64,000 nt of DNA from Amborella trichopoda. Lineage: Eukaryota > Streptophyta > Magnoliopsida > Amborellales > Amborellaceae. A program made the translations under genes and the position numbers. The DNA is taken from NCBI RefSeq assembly GCF_000471905.2, contig NW_006495875.1, positions 313,229 to 377,228 of the forward strand, in the 5' to 3' direction. The notes beneath the pieces are model-generated. The model ran no database searches and was not told where the DNA came from. It worked only from the letters and a program-made list of their open reading frames with translations. This document shows, in pieces, positions 45,713-57,987 of this stretch (position 1 is its first letter; every line of letters starts with the position of its first letter).

Positions 45713-46198
45713 TTTTACTAAACCATTGAATTTCAGACTTATAATTGTGATGGGGTGGAGGTACGACCCCCACAAAGGAGAAAGCAACCACTCGTTGTTA
45801 GTACTCTCCCCACCCCTATACTCCCCCTTCACTTTCACAAAACCACCTCCTTATTTCCTCAAAGTTAGAGCCCTACCACCCTCTCCTTTTCTGCATTTAC
45901 ATTTATGCTAGTCCAGTTTGCAGCAAGGAGATTCCTCTCTCTCTCTCTCTCCATCGCGGTCAGCATTTGAGATTGCACGTCAAAAGGGGAACATATTTAT
46001 GGCCTCCAAATGAATTTTTTTCAAAATATCTTACAATTTAAGATTTAGAAATTTCATAAAATTTAGGAGAAAGTCCTTTTTTTTTTTTTTCTTCTGATAA
46101 TTAAGTGGAGAAGACAAGCCCTTACCCATTTTTTAAATTAGATTAGAAGTAAGCATTTTGAAAGTATTAATTGGGTGGTGTTAGTAGTGGGAAATTGA
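45713..46198. other. Intergenic interval, nothing recognised
   Basis: CT-rich stretch with (CT)n at 45933-45951. No gene. Confidence 0.5.
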
Positions 46199-46586
46199 AG
46201 AGAAAGTTTATATAAACGGTTAGCTTTATACTGTAAAAATAAGGACGCCTCAAAAACTCATTGGAAAAGGATGTTTTGACACCGAAATACCATCCAATTG
46301 TTCATATCAGCCTCTAGTGCATAGACGTAGGAAAAAAAAAAATTTCAAATCTTAAAAATAGTTCATCTTGTTATGTATTATCTTACATATATTTTTTAAA
46401 ATTTGAGTGTTTGTAGATATGCTCGATCTACATAAATTTTGAAATTTTAAATTTTATAATTAGATATGAAATAAATTTGAAGACCGTCATAGGGATTTTT
46501 AGTACTTGAACGGCATCTTGTAGTATTATTTCAGGATGAGCCTTACTTTGATTGTTTAAGGTGCCAACCTTGTACCAACCTCACCC
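46199..46586 (-). mobile_element. Family A MITE, copy A8
   Basis: Reverse orientation: starts AGAAAGTTTATATAAACGG and ends ACCTTGTACCAACCTCACCC, the reverse of the family start. The internal hairpin core is degraded. No clear target duplication. Confidence 0.72.
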
Positions 46587-46612
46587 TAAAGCTTATAGGT
46601 TAGCCTTGTATT

Positions 46613-47125
46613 GTGTTGGATTGAATCCCTGTATTTTAGGGATTGGGTCTCTATTTTTAGGTGGTTTCCTGTTAATTTGGAATTACTACTGATCTCTTAC
46701 CGTTATCTAGGTATCTAGGGGGTGAAGTCCTATTTAGGTTAGGGTAGCCTTGGGAGTCCACCTTTCAAGGGGATAAGGTCAAGTTTCCCAAAGTTAGAAA
46801 AACTAGTTTTTTCCTTATATTGGGTTATTTTATAGAGAGAGTAAGTGAGAAAAAGAGAAGGAAAACTTGAAGTTTCTAGAAAGAAATTTATAGAGAGAAA
46901 GGTATTGTGGGAGATTTGCTTTTTTTTTTTTCTAGTTCTCTCATGCATGTGTCATTCATAATTTTTTTCTCATTGATTAGTGAAAGACCATCGATTTTTT
47001 TCACTGTGGCTGTAATCACATCTATGACGAACCACATAAATTCGAGTATTTGTTTTGTATTATTTATTTCATACTTTATTTTTTGTACTTGTTATTTGCT
47101 TGTTGCTGATTCTATTTTTTCTCAC
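46613..47125 (+). repeat. Possible solo LTR
   Basis: Begins TGTTGGATTGAATCCC, has a TATA-like TTATATTGGGTTATTTTATAG followed by GAGAGA-rich leader-like sequence, and ends in a T-rich part before TCTCACTTATTTTCAAC. This is the texture of a plant LTR, but no second copy, PBS or target duplication is found. A frame of 124 codons (46907-47281) within it has no known motif. Confidence 0.25.
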
Positions 47126-47279
47126 TTATTTTCAACCCGTCGGGTTTTAGAACATCCGCAAACAACACCTTGGATGCACCAATATTTTTCGTTTTATACT
47201 CTAAATTTGATTTCAAAACCTAAATTTGATCCAAAACAGCAAAAATGGTGTTTAATATTTAGGTGCGCACATACGTATT

Positions 47280-48060
47280 AAGTCCACTAGCAAATGCTAA
47301 AAGGGAGTGAAAATGAGAAAGATGTGAAAGATGTGAAAGTGGAGGGTGAGAAAGAATTTAGAGGTGAGGTGTGGTCCTGAGTTGTCATGGCTACCAGGAC
47401 CATCTGCAGTGGCAGAACTCTGCAATCAGTGAGGAACATGTGGCCTCTTTTCTGGTCACTGAACGCCTTACACAACAATATTTTTCTTAGGGTTGGGTTG
47501 TGACTTAGAAGAGGAAGGACATTGTGGAAAAGGAGTCAAGGATAGGAGTGCAGTGCTTTTATTGGATAGGGATAGCTTTGACCACCTCTTCCTTCCCCAT
47601 CCTCACTCCTCACTCGAATCAGCTTTAGTGTTGTCAATTTTATTTTAAGAAAGAAAAGGAATTTTTTTTTTTCTTAAACACCTTTATATTAACATATTTA
47701 ATATCAAAGGAGAGTAGATAGTATCTTTTGTGCGCATGCAGCCTTCTTGTCTATATCACGGTATAGGTTGGACAACTCAGATTGAATAAAAATACACCAT
47801 CTAAAAAATAGATTTATTTTACCCCAAAAATTTTGTGCAAATCTTTTTTTTTTACTTTACTCTAATGCGTGCAAATTTAGGTTGTTTGCCTGTTGCATGA
47901 CTGGCCATTAAAAAAACAGCAATAAAATTTTCCATACAGGAGATTTGGAAAGGGCAAAATAGGATAATTTTCGAGGGCAGATCGTTGTCTTTGAAAAGGG
48001 TATTGAGTAGTATATAATATACTCTATGGTGTTGGTTGTCAGTTATGAAGGAAGGTTGGG
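47280..48060. other. Intergenic interval with one more balanced patch
   Basis: Positions 47290-47640 are less AT-rich than the surroundings but hold only a 63-codon minus-strand frame without known motif. No gene can be supported. Confidence 0.4.
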
Positions 48061-48450
48061 GTCTCTCCAAGATCGATGTCTTGATTAGGAAACCTGGTAA
48101 ATATGGGGATTGTCAATTGCCGATTAAGAAGAAGGTGGGAACTTCCCCTAATAGGTTGTTACAAATTCAATTTTGATAGGAGCTCCTTTGGTGACTTGGG
48201 TATAGCTGGAATGGGGGGAGTAGTGAGAGATTGCAATGCTTTTATGTTATGCTAAGCTATGTGGGATTACTACAGCTAATCATGGAGAATTAGTCTCTCT
48301 TTTACCGTGATTGAAGTTGTCTAAAGATAAATTGTTAAGGGATTTTATTATGGTTGAGGGCGATTCTTTGAATATTATTAAATGAAACAACAAGGAGCAA
48401 AGTGTTGTGGTTCGGATTGCGTGCGTATATGTGCTCTTCTGACTTGTTCA
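48060..48450 (+). pseudogene. LINE RNase H, first part
   Basis: Translation reads KFNFDRSSFGDLGIAGMGG, VVRDCNAF and, after a frameshift, MVEGDSLNIIK, matching the opening and middle of plant LINE RNase H domains (the first Asp and the Asp of EGDS are present). The reading continues as NNKEQSVVVRIAC, then changes to unrelated sequence near 48450. The end of the same domain appears at 50830. Confidence 0.65.
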
Positions 48451-50700
48451 TAATAAAGCAGTTACAAACTAGAGGCATACGATACAAACCTATAAGAAAC
48501 ACATACAAAGGGGTGGGGCCGTTCGCACCTGATTTGGCATAATATAGACCCTCTTAGACTACCAGCGTTTGGTACCACAGAAGCCCTCTCGACAAGACTT
48601 GGTCGATCTATCAATCCAGAATGAGGCAAAACCTCAAATAACTGAAGAAGCTAACTGCTTACGAGAGGCCTGCATACCCTCCAAATTCCAAACGACTAGC
48701 TCAATAACTTTTCGATTATGAAGTGGGTAGTCCGAGTTTTCTTTTGGTTTTTGAGAATTTTAGGTTCCAAAAAAAGAGAAGTTCTAGGTTTTTAGGGGAT
48801 TTTTATGTTGGAGGAAAATCTCTTCAAAGATTGGGGGTATTATAGGAAACTAGGGGCATTTTGGGTAGCTTGGTAAAGTTGAGTGGTAATTTGGAGATTA
48901 TGGAAGGGAGGCATGGGCACTTAAGGAAGTTCAAGTTTCCTCTCTTTAGGGAAAGGGTTTCTCTATCTAGATTAGGGTTTAATTCTCAAATGGCGTTTAA
49001 ATTGGCTTTTACAAACATGAATAATCATGGGTTAAATATCAAAAATTGGTAGGTGGAAAATTAAAAGCATGGCTCAAAAGAAGGTGGATTATTAAAAATA
49101 AATTTGGGCTAGGGCTGAAAATGACAAAAAAAAATGTCTAAATCTTGAAATTTTCAATGATTTGCCCTTGATGAGACATCTTTCTTCGTCCACTATCGAA
49201 GCCTATTACATTGGATCATTTTTCTACATTTTGGCCCAAATTTATTAAGTGAAATCGTGAAGCAATATACCACCATCATTATGCAACAACTTTGAGCGAA
49301 AACCGTCATCTATTTGCCAAGTTTAACTCAATTTGGGTTTTGGTCTTCCAATTTCAAAAAAATTGCATACTAATTTTTACGCCTCGTCATGGCGCTCAAA
49401 TTTGGCAGGCATTTGACGATCAGCCAGTAGATTCCTATGGAAGACCTTGGGACTGATGTTTGATGAAAATTTTGGGCTCAAGTTGATGCTGGATTGGAGA
49501 GATACGACTCTGTGATTTTTACCAACTGCAATCTCATAACTTTAGGCAGCTTCTCACTAGGATTTGCCCCCTTATGGATGTGTTCATCTTTGAGTTAGAA
49601 AGCTATGTGCAAAGGTTTGGCTCAACTAGCTTTACAGATTGCGAGATGTTGCTTCGAGAGTGAGTGGAGGTCATAGGGACTAATATACATCACTTATTGT
49701 GAACCTCCAACCTCGTGGCTCGATTCGACATCGATCCGAGTGGAGAAACCCACGATCCATACATAAATGAAAAGTTCATTTAGCAAAGAGCAACATTCTG
49801 AAATTTGGGCTCGTTGTGCTTTAGGAATCGGGAGATATGGCCCCCAAATTGTTGCAAAAACTTTTGTGGGTTGCTGTAGTCCTCATGAAGATGATAGACC
49901 ACAAACGTAATATGGTATGTTTTTCTTGTCTCTATGGTGCCCCTATGGTGCACAAAAGATGTGGCCTAAAAAGGAACTTCTAAATATAAAATTTGGTTGA
50001 AATGTTTACCAAAGGCTTTCCTCATCCTTCCTTCAATAAAAAATTTGAGTTTATTGGCCACTTATTTCTTGGATTCTTTTTGTAATGTTAGATCGATTTA
50101 GGTAGACACCTTGCTGCGGTTCAAGGAGTTCGAGAAGCTAATCTCTCTCAACGGATGTTAAATTTGGACTGTAACATGTTTATATTTAATACTTACATTC
50201 TATAAATTTCTTGGACCATTTAGATATTTATATCTTCATGTGTTTTTATACATGGGCCTTGGATCAATGTTGTGAGATAGACAATTAAGCTTTGTCGGGT
50301 CATATTTTTGTTATCCTTTGTCAGATCGGTCTTATTTTTGGAAAGGAACTTAAGGAATCATAAATTGAGGTTTAGAACTTTCTGATTGCCAGTTCAACCT
50401 AATTCGACATGGATGTAACAGTACCCTATATCCAAATGTTAGATTAATGTTATGAGATGGATGGTTAAACTTCATTAGGCCAAATTTTAGTCATTCGGCA
50501 TCATATTGGTTTGGTTTTCAGAAAGTAGCCTCAACATGCATTGGATTAAGGATTCAACAGTTGGATTATGATTTTGATTTCTTTTAGCCCAAGTTTGACG
50601 TTGCCTCGTTCTGGAGCGTCTAATTGGTGACTTGGGCATGATTTGGCTTGGATCATTCTCATTTTAGACAGGAAGATTCCTTTCCTAATATTAAGGGAAT
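48451..50700. other. Sequence separating the two LINE parts
   Basis: About 2.3 kb without recognisable coding content. It is less AT-biased and similar in texture to 6.4-7.3 kb. Two repeated blocks, GTTAGATTAATGTTATGAGA-like at 50440 and a relative near 50265, suggest internal repetition. It is probably an old insertion into the LINE, but no terminal repeats or target duplication could be identified. Confidence 0.4.
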
Positions 50701-50829
50701 TTTGTACCTTTTGATTTATTATAAGACTGCTTTTTACACACAGTAGCTATTTCCAGTGGTTCCTTTGGTATTCCAGCAATTATTGTATAGGGAATTTGGT
50801 ATTCCAGAAATTATCGTATAAGAAATTTT

Positions 50830-51085
50830 ATTTGGCTGGACATTGTCACTCTTTGAGTATGGTGATAGTTTTTTTGGAGACAAAGAGCGCCTCCTAATTT
50901 GAGGTATTTTTGGCTGCAGAATCTAGATCTTATTTTTTCATATTTATAAGGAATCCAATGAGCTTGCTAACAATTTTGCTAAGAGGGGTACTCTTTTATT
51001 TGCGGTGGTTATTTTTGAGGATGTAAATTATTTGTTGTAAACCTTTTTGTATAGTTTAGATAAAGTTTAAATATTGTTAAAAAAA
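50830..51085 (+). pseudogene. LINE RNase H, C-terminal part with poly-A
   Basis: HIYKESNELANNFAKRGT (about 50937-50990) is the conserved end of the LINE RNase H domain. A stop codon and an A-rich tail at 51079-51095 follow, as expected for a LINE 3' end. Confidence 0.7.
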
Positions 51086-51371
51086 AAATAAAAAAATGTT
51101 TGAATATTTGTTGGGACTTCTTATTACCACTTTGAGGTCACTTAGTATCTCCTCTTTGCCATTTATTCACAGCTCCTCCAAAGGAAGCCTCCTCCTTTGC
51201 CTTGTGAAGATTCCTACTCATGCACACACAAGATTAACGGCTCTTGTGGTTACTCATTTTAGAAGGACTTAAGGGCCATCTTTTGTTTCTCATTTAAAGC
51301 ATTTCTCATTGAAAACTATTCAATTCGACCTATGAAATTAAGGACAAAATTTGAACAATTGTTTCATGGAT

Positions 51372-51650
51372 CGGATTTGTACAATATGCAATCCAGAGGT
51401 ATAAAGCATCCATCTTAAAGATAGATGCAAATAGATGGTCCATCTAAAAACAATAGTAAGTAACAATGTAAATGTTTTTTTAATATAATTATTATTTCTA
51501 AGTTTCAAAATTTATTTATTTATTCATATTCATGATCTCCATGTTAAAGATTACATATTCTCTAAAAATTAGGATCAAATTATATTTAAAATATATATTT
51601 ATTGCCAAGCCCGCATTGGCATATGTGTGGGCTTGACCGCATGCTAACCG
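51372..51650 (-). mobile_element. Family C repeat, copy C4
   Basis: AAGCATCCATCTTAAAGATA, GATGCAAATAGATGGTCC, TCATGATCTCCATGTTAAAG and the GC-rich end GCCAAGCCCGCATTGGC match the family. Confidence 0.7.
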
Positions 51651-51654
51651 CGTC

Positions 51655-51746
51655 CCAAAAATGTATATAAGGTTACTATTGAAGTAAAACGCACCTCAAA
51701 AACCCACTAAAAAAGGTTGTTCCGATGCGATATACAAGCCTCACCC
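51655..51746 (-). mobile_element. Family A MITE, copy A9, deleted to about 90 bases
   Basis: Only the two termini remain: ATGTATATAAGGTTACTATT with ACGCACCTCAAAAACCCACT on the left and ATATACAAGCCTCACCC on the right. It abuts C4. Confidence 0.65.
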
Positions 51747-53000
51747 AAAATTGAAAGGCAAGAAGCAAAGATTTAATTTTCCTTCAGACAAGATGATTAG
51801 CATTGCCCTGAGGATCCTTTTCGCAGCCTATGGAAGTATTGACATTGCAATTGTCTTTCATGGTGTTTGAAAACCTAGATTAAGACCGGGACAAGGGCCC
51901 GAGCCTGTGTTAGAGTTAAACTCGGCCCACTTGGAGAGTTATTGTATTGATATTGCTTCCAAAAAAATCTATTACATGTTTTGTGTTATTACAATGGAGT
52001 AAACATTATTGTTGTATTTTATGAAAGTTCAGACAAAAATTTGTCAGGTATAACTTTAATGATACTAGGTAAGAACATAAAATTATAGCTCAATGATTTT
52101 AATGTATCTATAAAATAACCGCACTTCATAATCTTATATTTTGTTATATTCACTTATATGATTCTCTAACTTACATAATTTTTGGTGATCCATATTTTTT
52201 CCCCAATTTTTTGCCTCCGACTTTTTAAAACAAAACCAATTTATTACCAATATTTTGTTTTGCCAATATAACTTTATTTCCTAACTTGTTGCAACCACAA
52301 ACCGAAAGATAACTCTCTTGTAGAAGCCAAAAATGCCATCCAAAATATTGAAGTAAGACTAATTTTTTAGGATGAAAGTTCTTCCTTCTTTCAACCCCTG
52401 AAAACCCTAGCACCACAGACACACACTCACTCTCTCTCTCTCATCAATTAGATATAGATTTTACTGAATACCACTTCATATTCCTTGCCCAAACTTAAGC
52501 AAAAATTATGAAATAAACTTATACCAGAAAAATATCATGAGTAGTCTACCTTAATCCTCTTGATGAGATCTAGTTTACTGAATTCAATCCGAGTGAATTG
52601 ACAGTCCTTTGCCAGAGAGAGAGAGAGAGTTAGAGAGANNNNNNNNNNNNNNNNNNNNAAAAAGATCCTTTAAAGGGCTAGATCTTTGCATTTCGTGAAT
52701 ATGGATGGCTTATACTAATTGGGCTACAAAATATTTTCTAGGATATATTTTCAAAGTTTGTTTTTTTTGTGATTGCTTTTTAAAATGAAAAAAAGTGTAT
52801 ATTTAAAAATTTGGGTCAAACAAATAGGCCTAACATGATATGTGAAGAGTGTTTCATTATATTACTATACAATCATTGCATGAAATCAATCCTCTACATA
52901 AAATTTATAAATATGACATAATGGTTATTTATTATAATATTTACATATATCATATAATTATTATGTGTAATTTAATAATAATATAAGATAGAAGCCCACC
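51747..53000. other. Intergenic interval with a small gap
   Basis: A (CT)n repeat at 52429-52442 and a GAGAGA repeat interrupted by N at 52639-52658. No gene. Confidence 0.5.
52639..52658. other. Assembly gap (20 N)
   Basis: Placeholder-sized gap inside a GA-rich microsatellite, so its true length is unknown. Confidence 1.
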
Positions 53001-53094
53001 TAGGTTGGGTCCGGGTGAAAGGGGCATGGACGTGATTTGGTTTGGATCCAGGTCAAGCTTGATCCGGGCCCCACGCAGCCCGTTGACACCCCTA
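53000..53094. repeat. Family D fragment
   Basis: GGTTGGGTCCGGGTG at the left and CCCGTTGACACCCCTA at the right. Only the right terminus is intact, and no target duplication is visible. Confidence 0.5.
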
Positions 53095-53435
53095 AGTAGG
53101 ACATTAAATGGTACTGGGTTGTGATTTTTCTTATCAATCTTTTATAACCATGACTGGAATATCAAGCCGGTCACGCCCAAATCGGGATTGGCAGTTTCGA
53201 TCCGGCTCAATGGGTTCTCCAAAAAAATTTTATCTTGATACCCAAAAAAAGAAAAAGAAAAAAAAAAGAATAAAAAACTGTGGGATTTGGGAGAGTCCGG
53301 GGGCTCTTCACACCCAGAATATACCCGAACTCCCCAACTCTTAAAACGCTGGATTTCGTAGCAGGTGATAGTGGTTCAACAATTACTTTTACTTCATAAA
53401 ATTCATGAGAATTCATAAAAGGATCCGGTTTCTGT

Positions 53436-53735
53436 GCGGCCAAGCCCGCATATGTAGAAATGCTGGCCTATTAATAAATCAAAATTTTTAGATGAATTTT
53501 TGGACTTAGTTTTTAAGGATATGTAATCTGTAACATTGAGATCATGAATATATGAAAAAATTAGTAAATTTAAAAAATTAGAAATAATAAATCTAATAAG
53601 AAAACATTTAGACATTTAGTTTGTATTGTTTTTAGATGGAACCTTTACTTGCATTCATCTTTAAGATGGATGCTTTACACTTTTTGGACCGCATATGTAG
53701 TCATGCGGTCCAGCCCGCATGAAACAATTTTCTTT
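53436..53735 (+). mobile_element. Family C repeat, copy C5
   Basis: The most complete copy. It starts GTGCGGCCAAGCCCGCATATG, has TAACATTGAGATCATGAATA in the middle, the hairpin GCATTCATCTTTAAGATGGA at 53651, and ends GCGGTCCAGCCCGCATGAAAC. Both ends are GC-rich and partly inverted to each other. Confidence 0.72.
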
Positions 53736-54365
53736 CATAAAATACGTGATGCAGGTTATGGTGACTATTTTTTTTTTTGACAAGGTTATAAGTTTTTCAT
53801 TAATCAGATACAACGAAATGCAATCAGATGAGCAAAGAATTGCTAATTACAAATTCAGAAGTATTGACGCCTAAAATATTTTAGTCAAAAGCAGTGACTA
53901 AAATATTGTGAATGACTAAAATATAGTGAGGCAAGTTTTGTTATGGTGACTAAAATCTTGACTAGATTTATTATGTTTAAAATATTTATATACTAAAAGC
54001 CTATAGTTTTTCAGACATAAAATCTTGGAGGTCGAAAAAGTTTCCTAGAAGGGAATCTCTGGTTTTGTGCAATTTCGTCCACAACATCTAGGTTTGGACA
54101 AAGACAAGATATTGATTAGAAAATATATATTTTTCTAATTAGATTGTTTAGAAAATATTGATGTCTATTTAAATTTATCAATAAAATTCTTTATTTTAAT
54201 TATCCTATTGGATATACGTCATATTTTTGTGGAGCTATCTAATATCAGATGAAAGTAAACGATGGAAATTTGAACTTTTTCATTTTAAACTCGATTTCAC
54301 AATATGATTTAACTGTATTCTCATTTGATTTAAAACGATAGAGATCCACCATTTTAGGTGAGGTT
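53736..54365. other. Intergenic interval, nothing certain
   Basis: A poly-T followed by TTTTTCATTAATCAGATACA at 53768-53815 resembles a reversed LINE end. No gene. Confidence 0.45.
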
Positions 54366-54371
54366 TTATTT

Positions 54372-55560
54372 ATTTATTATTATTATTATTTTAACATCAA
54401 CAAATGACTTTAATTAACTTTATAAAGGGTGGAATTACAAAGGGAACTAATGACAACAAAAATACATCAAAAAAAATGTGGTGATCACCAACGAAGATTT
54501 ATGAGCACCCTCTTTAGCTAATGAATTTGCTTCGCCGTAGCTAATGGTGTATTTTGACATTAAGTGTCCCAAAAATATCTCCAATTTCATGAAAAATAGT
54601 GGATAGTCTCCAAAGTAATCTTACCTCTCCTTTACACCATGCTACAATATCGGTTGAATCTCCTTCAATAATTTCTTCCTTCAAATTTTGTAAACAATTT
54701 AAGTCCCACCAAGAGGCCTCTAGCTTCTACTTCATTTAGCGGTATATTACCACAAGGACTAAAACAAGAAAGGAGAGTATAGCCCATAATGGTGTAAGAT
54801 GGAGCAAAGAGCTCCCTGGATGCTTAAGTCTATTTGGGGTTAAGTCTGAGATCTGATGGGGTGTTTAACCTCGACTTTCGAACATGTCTATAGGGAGTCC
54901 AATATGTTGGCTGATGGGTTAGCAAAGGGTGGTCTCTTACTTGATTCTATCTCTATTCTCAATGATATAATTTGATTTTTGCAGTAATAAAATTCGATAA
55001 CTTCTGTCAAAAAAAAAAAAGAGTATGCCCATAATGGTCTCTAATAAGCCCTTCAAATCTCACAATCCCCAGGTTTCCAAAAAAGTTTCCATCAAAATTA
55101 AGTTTATAAGTGCTCAATGATTGAGGGTTTCAAACATCACTTTGGATGGTCCTATAGCTACCAAGATAGGCCGGATGCATAACGATAAGGATCTTAGGAA
55201 TACCTATGCAGTCCTTGTGAATAGAAAATCAATCTCGTGGCCAAAGCCAAGATATTATTTTAAAATAACTGCATCCAACATAACGCTTTAAAAAACTCTT
55301 CTATTTCGCTCCTTCCAAATTCCATAAAGCACACTCACCCAAACTAATCTCTAAAGGATGACAACTATCTTAAGGATCCCCGGTGTTAACCACTGTTCAA
55401 GAAGGGACTTAGTATCTACCTAAATAGGCAAATGAAGATTGAACAATTGACGAACCCAACTCCAAAGTTGCATTACAAAAGGGCGTTCCAAGAAAAGATG
55501 GTAGATACTTTCATTATCAGCTTTACATATAATGCATACATTGATGATGTTGAAACCCCT
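54372..55560 (-). pseudogene. LINE fragment with RNase H domain, minus strand
   Basis: Read leftwards from about 55330: the KLNFDGNFFGNPGIVRF-like start of the LINE RNase H domain (55100-55040), then after a nested insertion ASWWDLNCLQNLKEEIIEGD (54700 area), STDIVAWCKGEVRLLWRL, and the eroded end near GEANSLAKEGA-type sequence at 54500-54540. An (AAT)n/A-rich tail on the minus strand at 54372-54395 marks the 3' end. The part beyond 55250 likely continues into the region before RNase H, but is degraded. Confidence 0.72.
54794..55020 (+). mobile_element. 5'-truncated LINE inserted into another LINE
   Basis: 227 bases ending in a 12-base A run. It encodes TFEHVYRESNMLADGLAKGG, LLLDSISILNDII and a stop, the extreme end of a LINE RNase H domain. 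It is flanked by GAGTATAGCCCATAATGGT (54775-54793) and GAGTATGCCCATAATGGT (55021-55038), a target duplication of 18-19 bases. Poly-A, 5' truncation and long duplication are the marks of target-primed reverse transcription. Confidence 0.9.
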
Positions 55561-55800
55561 TCTCCTAGGATTATCAATATTTTAAGAGAGTTTTGTGAAG
55601 AAAAATGGTTGTGGCAATCCGCCATCATGTCTGCTTTGGTGTTATCTCAAAGTTGGTTTTTTGGTAGCTTTTTCAGAGAAAAAGGATCGTTGGATTAATG
55701 ATTAACTATATTTTTCTTTCTCTTTTAAGGTCTATTTTTTACTTATATTAAAGAGATTTAAATCTATTTTTTTAGAGATTTGATAATGATATTCAATTTT

Positions 55801-56181
55801 AGGTGTGATTTGTGTAAGGCTGGGGCCCTAAGTGATCAAAGCAAGGTGCACCTTCAAATAGTGTTAAATGATATCATTTCAGTATCGAAAGTCTTTGCGA
55901 TGGCCTTAAAATTTATTTTAATATCTAATTATAAAATTTGAAAACTTCAAAAATAGTGTAGATCAAACAGATCTATGAATGCTTGAAAATTGACAGTCTA
56001 GATAAAGCATTACATGATGCACTATTTTCAAAACTTGAAGTTCATTTTTTTTAAGGTCCATGTATCTCAAAGTTAAGATCATCGGATTTGAAGGTTTTAT
56101 GGCATCGAAACAACTTTTTCTAGTAAAGTTTTTAGGTGCGCATTTGTTTATTGTTTCCTCAACCTTATATAAATGTTTTCC
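55801..56181 (+). mobile_element. Family A MITE, copy A10
   Basis: 381 bases from AGGTGTGATTTGTGTAAGG to TATAAATGTTTTCC. Flanking TTCAATTTT (55792-55800) and TTCAGTTTT (56182-56190) match at 8 of 9. The termini and GCTTGAAAATTGACAGTC identify the family. Confidence 0.87.
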
Positions 56182-56190
56182 TTCAGTTTT

Positions 56191-57348
56191 AATCTTTTTT
56201 TTCTCTTTTCCTTGCCTTTTTCTTTCCTTTTGAGTTATTTAGTTCAATCGCCCAAATCCAGACCCTATCGGAATCGCCACTCAAGTAGGTCCAACAAGGG
56301 GTCAATTTGGATCCTTTTTTTTTTTATCCTAAAACAATGCTTGAAAATAAACAATCTAAATGATACATTACAAAATATTGTATGCTTGACACTTAGTATT
56401 AAAAAACTCATTGAGCTGCTTAACACTAAGTATTAAAAAACTCACTGAGCTGACTCAAGAATCCTAGAGTTGGCTCACACATAACGGTTGGGTCTCACCA
56501 ACTTGGGTGAGTTGGCCTGGATACCACATTTCTATTTTTTTCACATGTTTCCTTTTTTCTTCTATTTTTACAGTCGTTAAACCATATCCGACCCCGTTTT
56601 ATTCATTCGAATATCCAAATCGACCCATTTTAGGCCCAAAAAATGTTTGTTTTGGCAAAAGATTGCATTTAGACAAAGCTTTTCAAAATAATGTTTGGCC
56701 TTGATGCTCATCCGCTTTTATTGCAATTCCTCTTCCATTTCTCACCCAAATCATCTTAAATTTCATTTAAAATGTTTGCATTTGAGACCTCTAGAAGATC
56801 CCTATAGATCATAATATTTGCATTTGAGCCCTCTAGAAGTTCCCTTTATAATTTTGTTGGATCTAAAACTAAGATAGTAGTTCAAAATTCAGGGGATTTA
56901 GAACCTCAAACTGAAAATCTTTGTTTCACTCACTTTTTTTCAACGAATTTGCTCAAATTTGTGCTAAAAACATTTCTATTAAATTGGTCCACAAAAGTCC
57001 TAACGATCTTTTTGATTCAAAAGAAAAATATCGCTTTTCAATTTTTTGTCCTTTTCTTCAACATTTTCCACCTTTTATTTCAAGGAATTTTTTTATTTTG
57101 ACTTTGTTTTATACTTTTTATTAGATGTGGAACAAAATTAAAATTTATTTTTAAATATTTTTAGTTTTTTGTACTTTTTGTCAATTTCCTTATTTTTGCT
57201 TTCTACCATTCTTTGTTGTGTTCTTTTTCTGAGTCAGCTCAATCGACTCGGACCATGCATCTTCTCGATTCTAAGTACCAAACTGGGTTTATTACACAGA
57301 TTCAGATCCACTTTTTTTTTTTTCCAAATTCTTATCCAAAGTGAGAGA
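56191..57348. other. Intergenic interval, nothing certain
   Basis: A 34-base direct repeat (AAGTATTAAAAAACTCAYTG) at 56394 and 56429. T-rich tracts; no gene. Confidence 0.5.
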
Positions 57349-57538
57349 AATCCGCCTAGGGGTGCCAACAAGTTGAGACCCGGACCTAAAATAAAAATAT
57401 GGACCTGGACCTGGATCTGGACCCGACCGGACATGAAGTTATCAGAACCAACCGGACTTGGACCCAGATCCAGACCTGGCTGGACCCAACCCAAAAATAA
57501 AAAAAGTATATATTTAAAATTTTAAATACATTTAAGTA

Positions 57539-57929
57539 CGGTGTAGTTTGTATAAAGCCAAGGCTCTAAACAATCAAAGTAAATCACACCTTCAAATAGT
57601 ATCGATAAATATGGTTTCAATATTGGAAATCTTTGTGATAGCCTTAAAAAATATATTTTCATTTCTAATTATAAAACTTAAATTTTCAAAAATAGTGTAG
57701 CTCGAGAAAATTTATGAAAACTTGAAAATCTTGAAAAGTGATAGTCAAAAAATGCATCTTGTGATGCACTATTTCAAAACATGAAATCCATTCTTTTCTC
57801 ATGTTAATGCTTCTTGAGGTCAAGATGATCAATTTAAAGATATTTGGGCATCAAAACAACCAGTTCTAGTGAAATTTTTGAGGTGTGCCTTAATTTAATT
57901 GTTTAAAGCCTCGTACTTATATAAATTTT
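57539..57929 (+). mobile_element. Family A MITE, copy A11, nested in family D
   Basis: Starts CGGTGTAGTTTGTATAAAG and ends TTATATAAATTTT. Flanking 9-mers ATTTAAGTA and TCTTAAGTA match at 7 of 9. Confidence 0.8.
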
Positions 57930-57944
57930 TCTTAAGTATTATGT

Positions 57945-57985
<41 letters not shown>

Positions 57986-57987
57986 AA

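Noticed and set aside
46907..47281. 124-codon plus-strand frame
   Set aside because: T-rich, Phe/Ser/Ile-biased translation; probably chance within a possible LTR.
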